DNA of 30,473 bases. Source: Sulfotelmatobacter sp049792875. Its GTDB lineage: Bacteria; Acidobacteriota; Terriglobia; Terriglobales; Acidobacteriaceae. The stretch spans positions 1-30,473 of the forward strand of contig JBARBI010000017.1 in the NCBI GenBank assembly GCA_049792875.1, in the 5' to 3' direction. The translations under genes and the position numbers were made by a program. The notes under the pieces were generated by a model that saw nothing but the letters and a program-made list of their open reading frames with translations, searched no databases and was not told the origin of the DNA. Below are positions 10,301 through 16,285 of the stretch, piece after piece; position 1 is the first letter of the stretch; the number at the start of each line of letters is the position of its first letter.

Positions 10301-10475
10301 GCCGGCGGCGCTGTCGCATGATATCGGATCCGATTCGCAGAGGCCGTTCGCAATCGTGATCGTGGGCGGACTGATTTCTGACTTGCTGCTGAGCATTGTC
10401 CTGTTGCCGACCTTTTATGTATGGATCGCGAGAGACGGTGATCAACTTCCAGAACCGGAGGGGGCCCTTGAATAG
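7326..10475 (+). CDS. czcA: Heavy-metal RND efflux pump (CzcA-type, HME family)
   Basis: Inner-membrane proton antiporter that drives heavy-metal cations out of the cell. The 1049 residues are full family length, with the two-fold arrangement of a first helix, a large periplasmic loop and five further helices, repeated. The fourth-helix signature DFGMVVDGAVVMVEN contains D404, D410 and E417, matching the proton-relay residues D402, D408 and E415 of Cupriavidus CzcA. This signature is of the divalent-cation HME type (Zn/Co/Cd) rather than the CusA pattern with GAMVDAAIVMIEN. The C-terminal LRPIMMTMLVATLGLLPAAL is also typical. AGGA precedes ATG 7326. The stop overlaps the start of the outer-membrane factor. 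The exact metal range is inferred; the CadD-type gene downstream is consistent with cadmium or zinc. Confidence 0.93.
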   Translation: MIRALVDFALNNKFVVLAIAALLAGWGAISFHNLPVEAYPDIADNYVTVITQWPGRSAEEVEQQVTIPVEIQMSGMPHMTYLRSESIFGLSFVIMIFDDSSVNDWNRQKVLERLTQVSLPPGLQPQIGTDWSLTGQIYWYTLRSTNPRYDLMELRSIEDFTLLKQFKSVPNVVDVSDFGGTVREYQVRVDPNKLVSYGLSIGQVEQQLASNNINAGGSFVEVGMQQMNVRTLGLFGDVHDIEQTVLKTQTGTALRVKDIAEVTQGPKIRLGHMARANHVEDGRIIDEPDVIQGVVLMRKGAEEQPTLDAIHRKVDELNNGLLPPGVKVVSMLDRSDLLHFTLHTVMHNLAEGMILVSVILFLFLLNVRAALIVALTIPFSLLFASIWLDLSHIPANLLSLGALDFGMVVDGAVVMVENIVRHMSRLNKNSRSTHYKSPAQAIREAAHEVQRPVFYAIAIIITAYMPIFTLQRVEGRLFRPMAWTVAFALLGAMTFSVVIAPVLASIFFRNGVQERRNRVMDYLTERYRERLRWAVQHRRVVACIGMVALAGTIYLGFGGVIGAEFLPHLDEGAIWARGTLANSTSLSEGEKFTTSERYIFASFPEVKTVVSEVGRPDDGTDTGGFGNTEYFVDLRPKDQWRSVFHRNKEELIEAMNRAVQRYPGAIWNFSQPIEDNVGETMTGTKGALALKIFGDDLKTLERKGEEVTAVMAGISGMHDIKLLRDFGQPNLDLTIDRRQAARFGINVADIQDAIQTAVGGNAVSQLLIGEQRYDVVVRYLEPYRNTAKAIANVRLLSPTGERVSLAQLTNVEVRDGAYDIYREGNTRYVAVTFNVRGRDLGTTVGEAVKQINEKVKMPPGYHIGWSGEYESEKRAEARLALIVPLTILVIFIILYTMFRSYKWALLILLNVALARVGGFLALLLTGTYLSVSSGVGMLALFGVSVQTGVIMLEYINQLRARGYSIEDAAVEGAVLRLRPIMMTMLVATLGLLPAALSHDIGSDSQRPFAIVIVGGLISDLLLSIVLLPTFYVWIARDGDQLPEPEGALE

Positions 10476-11796
10476 TCTTGCACTGCTCCGGGAGGTCCGC
10501 GGAAGGATCCGCGCCGGTGTGTTCCTGGGCGCCATGGCGTGTGCGCTGGCCCGTATGGCACTGGGCCAAGCCACCGGATCGACAAGGATCACCATCGACG
10601 AAGCCATTCAGTTGGCGGTCCAGCATAACCACAACGTCCTGGCGATGATGACCACGATCCAGCAGGCCGAAGCGGAAGAGACCACTGCAAACCTGCGGCC
10701 GAATCCGGCGCTCTTTGCGGATTGGGAATACTTACCTCTGGGCTCGCCGGCCCAGCAAAATCCGAGCGTATATGGAGGTCAGTCCCTAGGCGATTATCTG
10801 CACAACAATACCGAAGCCGACATCGGGCTCAGCTACCTGCTCGAGCGCGGCAGGAAGCGGCAGCACCGCTTGCAGGCAGCGAAGGACTTAACCGCGCAAA
10901 CCCGGTCGCTCGTCACCGACAACGAACGCACCCTTACGTTTGGCGTGACCTCCTTGTTCGTGAATGTACAGCTTGCCGAGTCCACGCTGGAACTTGCTGA
11001 GAAAGATCTGAAGAGCTTTCAGCAAACGGTCGATCTCGGCGAGTTACGGTTCAATAAAGGCGCGATCAGCGAAGACGATTACCTAAAGATCAAACTGCAA
11101 TTGCTGCTGTTTGAGACTGACTATCAGCAGGCGCAACTTGCCCGGGCCCAGGGACTATCGGACCTGAGGCAGTTGCTGGGCTACGAATCCGTTGCCGCGG
11201 ATTACGATGTGGCCGGTGAGTTCGACTACCAGCCGCTGAAAGGAAATGTGGAAGACTTCCAGTTGAAGGCCTTGCAGAACCGGCCGGACCTGCGTGCGGC
11301 GCAACAAGGTGTAACCGCGGCCAAGAGCCAGTATGAGCTCCAGCGGGCGATCGGCAAGCCGGACGTCACCGTCCAAGGAAATTATTCCCACGTCAACGCA
11401 ATCAACGCAGCCACTTTCTATGGGAGTATCCCGCTCCCGATCTTCAACCGCAATCAGGGTGAAATCGCGCGAACCCGCTTTGCGATCACGCAAGCGCAAG
11501 AGCAGGAAAAAGCCACCAACGGCCAGGCCTTGACGGATGTTCGCGACGCTTACGAGGGGCTACGCGTGAGCGACCGAGTCGTGCAGCTTTACCGATCGGG
11601 CTATCTCGATGTTGCACAAAAGGACCGGGACATCGCCGAGTACGCTTACCAACGTGGCGCAGTGAGCCTGCTTGACTTTCTGGATGCCGAGCGCGGCTAT
11701 CGCGCCACCCAGCTTGCCTATCGTCAGGCGCTGGCTTCATACTTGCTCGCTTTGGAGCAGTTGCGCCAGGCAGTGGGTACAAGGGTGCTGCCCTGA
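10468..11796 (+). CDS. czcC: Outer-membrane efflux factor (TolC/CzcC family)
   Basis: Outer-membrane channel of the tripartite efflux system. I choose the TTG at 10468. It has GGAGGGGG seven bases upstream, overlaps the pump stop by eight bases, and gives a 442-residue protein starting with a clean signal peptide (basic REVRGRIR, hydrophobic core, ALGQA cleavage site). An ATG at 10396 would place extra residues wholly inside the pump gene. The body shows the two OEP repeats: ITIDEAIQLAVQHNH near the N-terminus and long alternating helices with RPDLRAAQQGVTAAKSQYEL and YQRGAVSLLDFLDAERGYR. The last motif is characteristic of the family. The overlap implies translational coupling with the pump. 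Confidence 0.9.
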   Translation: MNSLALLREVRGRIRAGVFLGAMACALARMALGQATGSTRITIDEAIQLAVQHNHNVLAMMTTIQQAEAEETTANLRPNPALFADWEYLPLGSPAQQNPSVYGGQSLGDYLHNNTEADIGLSYLLERGRKRQHRLQAAKDLTAQTRSLVTDNERTLTFGVTSLFVNVQLAESTLELAEKDLKSFQQTVDLGELRFNKGAISEDDYLKIKLQLLLFETDYQQAQLARAQGLSDLRQLLGYESVAADYDVAGEFDYQPLKGNVEDFQLKALQNRPDLRAAQQGVTAAKSQYELQRAIGKPDVTVQGNYSHVNAINAATFYGSIPLPIFNRNQGEIARTRFAITQAQEQEKATNGQALTDVRDAYEGLRVSDRVVQLYRSGYLDVAQKDRDIAEYAYQRGAVSLLDFLDAERGYRATQLAYRQALASYLLALEQLRQAVGTRVLP

Positions 11797-11877
11797 TTCA
11801 GCAGCAAGGTTTCGTGACTGAGTTTAGGTTGAAGTCCACAGGGCGAACATTGCATTCGTGCCCAAGGAGCCGGAACG

Positions 11878-12525
11878 TTGAACAAGCAGGAGGTACGGCG
11901 CCGGATCGAGGAACTCGGGATCATTCCGTCCATTCGTGTGTCAACGACCGAGGACGCGCTTTTTGCTGCCGAGGCGGTAGCCCGCGGCGGGATACCCATT
12001 ATCGAAGTCGCATTGACTGTGCCCGAAGCGATCAAGGTAATCCATCACGTGGTGCAACATGCCCCTGAGGTGATTGTCGGCGCCGGGAGCGTGCACGATG
12101 TCGAGACGGCACGTCTCTGCCTGGATGCAGGAGCTAAGTTCCTTTCAAGCGATGGCCTTGATCCGGAGACGGTGAAGTTCGCCGTCCAGGAAGACGTCGT
12201 CGTGATCCCCGGAACACTGACTCCGACGGGCGTCATCACCGCATGGAAGCTGAGTCCAGATTTCGTCAAGATTGTGCCGTGCGGGCACATCGGCGGCGAC
12301 AGCTACCTCCGCGATCTCAAGGCTATGTTTCCCAAGATTCCGATGATCGCCGCTGGAGGCGTGAATCAGCGGACAGCATTCAGCTTCATCGCCGCCGGGG
12401 CTGTCGCGCTTGGCGTTGGCGGGGAATTGATCCCCAGAGAAGCCATCCGCCGGCGGCAACCGGACCGAATTGCAGAACTTGCACGCAGGTTCCTGGAGTC
12501 TGTACGGAATGCTCGCGACCGTTGA
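11878..12525 (+). CDS. KDPG/KHG aldolase family protein, active-site arginine replaced
   Basis: Class I aldolase of the 2-keto-3-deoxy-6-phosphogluconate / 4-hydroxy-2-oxoglutarate aldolase family, 215 residues (usual 205-215). The start is TTG 11878 with AAGGAG upstream. The Schiff-base lysine is kept (DFVKIVPCGHIGG, K131), as is the general-base glutamate (IIEVAL, E43). In E. coli Eda the glutamate is followed by TLRT, where the arginine binds substrate. Here the residues are ALTV, so that arginine is missing, and the SPG loop reads SDG. A different or broader oxo-acid substrate is likely, so I leave the symbol blank. It sits 81 bases after czcC on the same strand, an unusual neighbour for a metal pump. 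Confidence 0.85.
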   Translation: MNKQEVRRRIEELGIIPSIRVSTTEDALFAAEAVARGGIPIIEVALTVPEAIKVIHHVVQHAPEVIVGAGSVHDVETARLCLDAGAKFLSSDGLDPETVKFAVQEDVVVIPGTLTPTGVITAWKLSPDFVKIVPCGHIGGDSYLRDLKAMFPKIPMIAAGGVNQRTAFSFIAAGAVALGVGGELIPREAIRRRQPDRIAELARRFLESVRNARDR

Positions 12526-12616
12526 GCACGTGGTGGAGAGATCGGCACAGCAACAGTCCCTTCAGGGAACGTCATTCTGATCGCAAAGTTGAAAGGAAGG
12601 CAAAATAGGATCCTTT

Positions 12617-13171
12617 GTGAATCATTATGTGGGGGTGCTGTCCGCGAGCCTCGCGACCTTTGCCGCGACGAATATCGATGATGTTTTTCTCCTGACTTTT
12701 TTCTTTGCTCGTCGGATTTCGACACGACGCATCGTTGCCGGTCAGTACATCGGCTTTGCGGCGATCATTGGACTGAGTCTGATCGGCGCCTGGGCCGCGC
12801 TCGCTATCCCGCAGCGGTGGCTTCATTTTCTCGGGATAGTGCCGCTCGTCATCGGCATCAGGCACTTGTTACGAAGGCGCCGAACGGAAATGGTGGACTC
12901 GCGCAGCAGCGACGGCAACATCGTATCGATCGCTGCGATTACGTTGTCGAACGGAGCCGACAACATCGGTGTTTATGTGCCGTTCTTTGTCAAGGGTCGG
13001 GCTTACTTGTGGCTGATCTTGATCGTGTACGCCGGGTTAGTGGCTCTATGGTGTCTTGCTGGAAGGTGGCTTGGGAACCATTCGTTCATCCTGCGTTCCG
13101 TTGATCGGTGGGGCCACTGGGCTGCGCCCCTGCTCTTCGTGGGGCTGGGAATTTATGTTCTGAATTCGTGA
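12617..13171 (+). CDS. cadD: CadD-family cadmium resistance transporter
   Basis: Small integral membrane protein of the CadD cadmium-resistance family (PF03596), 184 residues with about five or six hydrophobic helices. Both family signatures are present: TNIDDVFLLTFFFA near the N-terminus and LSNGADNIGVYVPFF in the middle, the acidic and asparagine residues likely forming the transport path. The start is GTG 12617 with AGGA at 12607-12610. It follows the aldolase gene by 91 bases on the efflux-cluster strand. Together with the CzcABC genes it makes a plausible two-stage metal-resistance locus. Substrate specificity within the family varies, so cadmium is by family analogy. Confidence 0.82.
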   Translation: MNHYVGVLSASLATFAATNIDDVFLLTFFFARRISTRRIVAGQYIGFAAIIGLSLIGAWAALAIPQRWLHFLGIVPLVIGIRHLLRRRRTEMVDSRSSDGNIVSIAAITLSNGADNIGVYVPFFVKGRAYLWLILIVYAGLVALWCLAGRWLGNHSFILRSVDRWGHWAAPLLFVGLGIYVLNS

Positions 13172-13174
13172 AGG

Positions 13175-13208
13175 CTCCCGCCTTACGGTCGCTGGAACCG
13201 AGCGGGAG
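13175..13208. promoter_or_regulatory. Hairpin between cadD and the small gene
   Basis: CTCCCGC at 13175-13181 pairs with GCGGGAG at 13202-13208 just after the cadD stop codon. There is no T-run, so it may be an mRNA-stability element or a weak terminator rather than a classical one. Confidence 0.35.
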
Positions 13209-13307
13209 GCTCCGATGTTTCGTTTGAACTACAAGGACGGTGCAGGCCCGGTGGGCTCGCCTGTTCTGTGCGATTGCTGGTGCCGCTGCTCGACGGAGGA
13301 GGCTCAC

Positions 13308-13499
13308 ATGAAGCTGGTTAGGTTTGAAGATATCAATGGCAGGGAAACTTTCGTGAATCCGGACCGTGTGAACCATGTCAGCGATTATGGAAGCGGAACA
13401 ACCGAAATCAACTTCGGCGATAAGCAGGCGAGCGTCTTCGTCGCGATGGACATCGCAGCAGTAGCTTCGACGCTGCTGAAAGCGGCGACTCACAGTTGA
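13308..13499 (+). CDS. Small FlbD-like protein
   Basis: A 63-residue protein starting at ATG 13308, directly after a near-perfect Shine-Dalgarno (GGAGGAGG at 13295-13302). The frame is open back to 13215, but the upstream part is cysteine-rich with no sign of conservation and I leave it out. The pattern MKLVRFEDINGRETFVNPD, then a short beta-rich stretch, INFGD and a C-terminal helix recalls FlbD (PF06289) and related small beta proteins. No flagellar genes are nearby, so a flagellar role is not implied. Function unknown. Confidence 0.6.
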   Translation: MKLVRFEDINGRETFVNPDRVNHVSDYGSGTTEINFGDKQASVFVAMDIAAVASTLLKAATHS

Positions 13500-13569
13500 A
13501 CCGCGGTTCGATGTCTTGCAGCATCGATGGCGCCTTGGTTCTATCGGGACAGACGGCAAGCTGTGAGGT

Positions 13570-14718
13570 TCATTTGGTCGAGAACTTGAAAACTGTCTTC
13601 GACCGAAACGTTTCACCCGGCTTCAAGACGGTGGTCGGGAAGTCCGGGTGATTTGGCGAGTCGGGGAAGTGCTGTGTCTCCAGGCAGAAGCCGTAGCGCC
13701 GCTTATAGACGTGGGCCTGTTTTCCAGTGACGGTGCCGTCCAGGAAATTTCCAGTATAGAACTGGACGCCGGGCTGCGTAGTGAAGACTTCCAGCACACG
13801 ACCACTGGTGGGTTCGTACATGCGCGCGGCCAGCGTGAGGCCGTCGCCTTTGCGGTTGATGACCCAGTTGTGGTCGTAGCCGTGCCCAAGAACCATCTGG
13901 TCGTAGCTGTCGTCGATGCGGGCACCCACTCGGGTGGACGTGGTGAAATCGAGCGGGGTTCCTTTTACTGGGCGAAGCTCGCCAGTGGGAATGAGATTCT
14001 TATCGACCGGAGTGAAGCGCTCTGCATTGAGCATCAGTTCGTGATTCAGAATGTCGCCAGTGCCTTCTCCGGCCAGATTGAAATAACTGTGCTGGCTGAG
14101 ATTCAGCACTGTGGCCTTGTCGGTGGTGGCTTCGTAGTCAACGCGTAGCTCGTTGTCGTTGTTCAGAGTGTAAGTGACTTTCAGCTTCAGATTGCCGGGG
14201 AAGCCGTCGTCGCCATCTTTGCTGAGATAAGTGAAAGCCACGCCAGTCTTGCCTTTCAGGGCTTCGCCATCCCAGACTACCTTGTTGAGGGTCTTGTCGG
14301 TACCGCCGTGGAGCGTGTTGGGGCCGTCGTTCTTGGGCAACGTGTAGGTCTTGCCGTCGAGGGTAAAGGTGCCGTTGGCAATGCGGTTGGCATAGCGGCC
14401 GACAATGGCGCCGATGTACGGCGGATTCGGAATATAGCCGTCGAGGCTCTCATGACCGAGGACGATATCGGCGAACTGTCCTTTGCGGTCGGGGACGCGG
14501 ATAGAAAGAATGATGCCGCCATAGTTCATGGCATCGACTTCGACACCGTTTGCGTTGGTGAGTGTGTACAAGTTGATGGGCCTCCCGTCCCGCGTGCCAA
14601 AAGGCTTCTGCTGAACTCCTGGCTTATGTTTTGTAGCGGCCTGTGCGAGGGCGACTCCGCCGATCGTCAGGCTGAGCAGGACGGTAACGCATACGGTCGT
14701 GAAGGGTCTTGGCATCAT
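13570..14718 (-). CDS. galM: Aldose 1-epimerase (mutarotase), exported
   Basis: Interconverts alpha and beta anomers of sugars such as galactose and glucose. The 382-residue protein carries a signal peptide (hydrophobic residues 8-24, ALAQA cleavage region), so it should act in the periplasm, unlike cytoplasmic E. coli GalM. Active-site residues are complete: H137 in NTLHGG, H210 in SQHSYFNL (the general acid), D282 in GYDHNW and E347 in LETQHFPD (the general base). The start has two tandem ATGs (14718, 14715) without a strong Shine-Dalgarno. It follows the SDR gene on the same strand by 57 bases, which suggests joint use in sugar metabolism. Confidence 0.93.
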   Translation of the reverse strand: MMPRPFTTVCVTVLLSLTIGGVALAQAATKHKPGVQQKPFGTRDGRPINLYTLTNANGVEVDAMNYGGIILSIRVPDRKGQFADIVLGHESLDGYIPNPPYIGAIVGRYANRIANGTFTLDGKTYTLPKNDGPNTLHGGTDKTLNKVVWDGEALKGKTGVAFTYLSKDGDDGFPGNLKLKVTYTLNNDNELRVDYEATTDKATVLNLSQHSYFNLAGEGTGDILNHELMLNAERFTPVDKNLIPTGELRPVKGTPLDFTTSTRVGARIDDSYDQMVLGHGYDHNWVINRKGDGLTLAARMYEPTSGRVLEVFTTQPGVQFYTGNFLDGTVTGKQAHVYKRRYGFCLETQHFPDSPNHPDFPTTVLKPGETFRSKTVFKFSTK

Positions 14719-14775
14719 GCCGGAAGTGTACTACGAGAAGACGGCGTTCGGGGCGCGGGTGCCCCCACCCACACG

Positions 14776-15558
14776 TCATTCACTCTTGTACGGCCATTGC
14801 GCCCTCGTGAACAGGCCTCCATCAATCCAAATGGTCTGCCCACTGATGAACGATGCTCCTTTGCTCGCCAGAAAAACGACTGTGGGCGCGATGTCGGCGC
14901 CCAGGCCCACGCGCCCCAACGGCGTCAGCTTGGACCAGGTACCCGCGTAGTCCGGGTCCTCTGCTCGGGTGCGCTCGGACTCGATCGACCCGGGCGCGAT
15001 GCAATTTACCCGGATCCCGTAGCGGCCCAGCTCGACGGCAGCCTCTTTGGTGAACATCTCAATGCCACCTTTGCTCGCCGTGTAAGCTACCAGCGACGGG
15101 AACGCGAGTTTGTTACAACCCGAGCCCAGATTTACGATCGAACCGCCTCCGTGGTCTTTCATGTATCTGGCGGCTTGTTGCGTGCACAGGAAACAACCTT
15201 TCAGGTTGGTATCGATGACCAGGTCCCATTCTTCCTCGGTCACATCGAGAAGCGGCCTCCAGGTCTGTACTCCGGCATTGTTAACCAAGAGATCGAGCCG
15301 CCCAAAGGTGCTGATCACGCGATCGAACATCGCTGTCACCTGGCCGCTGGATCGGACATCCGCCTCAATGGGCAGTACCCCATCTTGCGCTCCGCCCTGT
15401 AGGGTACGAATCTCAGACACGGTTGCATCCACCACAGGCAGTGGATCGTTGTAATAGTTCACCGCCACGCGGTACCCGTTCCGAGCTAACTCAAGGGCAA
15501 TTTCCTTCCCGATTCCGCGGCTGGCCCCGGTTACCAGAGCTGTCTGGCCCTGCGACAT
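14776..15558 (-). CDS. Short-chain dehydrogenase/reductase (classical SDR)
   Basis: NAD(P)-dependent oxidoreductase of the classical SDR family, 260 residues from ATG 15558. That start has GAGGTG a few bases upstream; an in-frame ATG at 15582 adds eight residues. The cofactor motif TGASRGIG is at 10-17 and NNAG at 93-96. The catalytic S146, Y159 and K163 (YTASK) are all present, followed by the PG motif (IAPGSIESERTR) and SGQTIWIDGG. The sequence resembles FabG-like 3-oxoacyl reductases and glucose 1-dehydrogenases. The aldose 1-epimerase gene immediately downstream favours a sugar substrate, but this is inference. Confidence 0.9.
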   Translation of the reverse strand: MSQGQTALVTGASRGIGKEIALELARNGYRVAVNYYNDPLPVVDATVSEIRTLQGGAQDGVLPIEADVRSSGQVTAMFDRVISTFGRLDLLVNNAGVQTWRPLLDVTEEEWDLVIDTNLKGCFLCTQQAARYMKDHGGGSIVNLGSGCNKLAFPSLVAYTASKGGIEMFTKEAAVELGRYGIRVNCIAPGSIESERTRAEDPDYAGTWSKLTPLGRVGLGADIAPTVVFLASKGASFISGQTIWIDGGLFTRAQWPYKSE

Positions 15559-15644
15559 AGTCACCTCGTTCGACGGTGTCATGGCGGAAGCTTACTACGG
15601 GAACCAGGTTTGTTGTTCGCGGCTGACAGGAAGTCAAAATCCCC

Positions 15645-15680
15645 ATCCTAAACTCGCCAGTGCGGCGAGATTAGTAGGAT
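15645..15680 (-). terminator. Two-part hairpin after the archaemetzincin gene
   Basis: ATCCTA (15645-15650) and CTCGCC (15653-15658) pair with GGCGAG (15664-15669) and TAGGAT (15675-15680) across a small internal loop. On the minus strand the stem is followed by GGGGATTTTG, a weak T-run. It lies 15 bases beyond the last gene of the minus-strand redox operon and could end it before the SDR gene. Confidence 0.4.
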
Positions 15681-15694
15681 GAAGCACCCTCGAA

Positions 15695-16237
15695 TCATCT
15701 CGCCAGTGGGATGTTCGATTCCATCTGGGAGTGGCACGAGTCGCACAGGGTGCTTTCCCGCAGATCAATCCACTCCACGGAGTGAGATGAAGCCATGACG
15801 CAGCGGTAGTCCTGGCAGTGGCGGAGATTGAGGGTATGGCCCAACTCGTGAACAGATTCTTTGAGCAGTCGCTGGCTGAGCAGGGCATCGTCTCCGTCGA
15901 GTCCGTAGAACTCCTGGCGCAGTCGGTAAGCGGACACCACCGCACACGGTCCGGCCATCTGGGCTTCTCCGAACACGTACTTCAGGATCGGGATGTAGAG
16001 ATCGACGTCGGCTACCGCGAGCAGTCGCCAGTCCTGCGGTCGCACCAGAGCCTGCATGCGCTCGAGGAGTTCGGAGGAATGATACTGCTGGCGCTCGGCG
16101 TGATGCGCTGTGGCGGGATCCAGCCCGCCCGGGAAAATCTCGCAGACAACCGGGAGGCACCGGGGAATGGCGGCGGCCAAGTCTCGCAGAAGTGCGGTTT
16201 CTACCTTACCGACCGGGAGCAGGTGCACCAGGTTCAT
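15695..16237 (-). CDS. amzA: Archaemetzincin (M54 zinc metalloprotease)
   Basis: Bacterial member of the archaemetzincin family (peptidase M54), 180 residues. The full signature is visible: HELGHTLNLRHC gives catalytic zinc ligands H130, H134 and H140 with E131 as general base. The second, structural zinc site is formed by C141, C146, C165 and C168. M148 is the Met-turn. There is no signal peptide, so it is predicted cytoplasmic. It is the last gene of the FeS-NrfD-kinase-regulator run, 48 bases after the regulator stop. A four-codon ATG...TGA at 16252-16238 ends exactly against the start codon, suggesting translation reinitiation. Natural substrates of the family are poorly known. Confidence 0.93.
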   Translation of the reverse strand: MNLVHLLPVGKVETALLRDLAAAIPRCLPVVCEIFPGGLDPATAHHAERQQYHSSELLERMQALVRPQDWRLLAVADVDLYIPILKYVFGEAQMAGPCAVVSAYRLRQEFYGLDGDDALLSQRLLKESVHELGHTLNLRHCQDYRCVMASSHSVEWIDLRESTLCDSCHSQMESNIPLAR

Positions 16238-16285
16238 TCAAGCCAGCTTCATCGTGCGTTATAGATCGAGCTGCGACATCGCACT

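Noticed and set aside
12549..12560. TCCCT-TC-AGGGA palindrome between the aldolase and cadD genes
   Set aside because: The arms are only five bases, with a two-base loop too small for a hairpin. It could occur by chance.
14308..15402. Plus-strand open frame of 364 codons across the epimerase and SDR genes
   Set aside because: It spans two well-supported genes on the other strand and shows no family motif.
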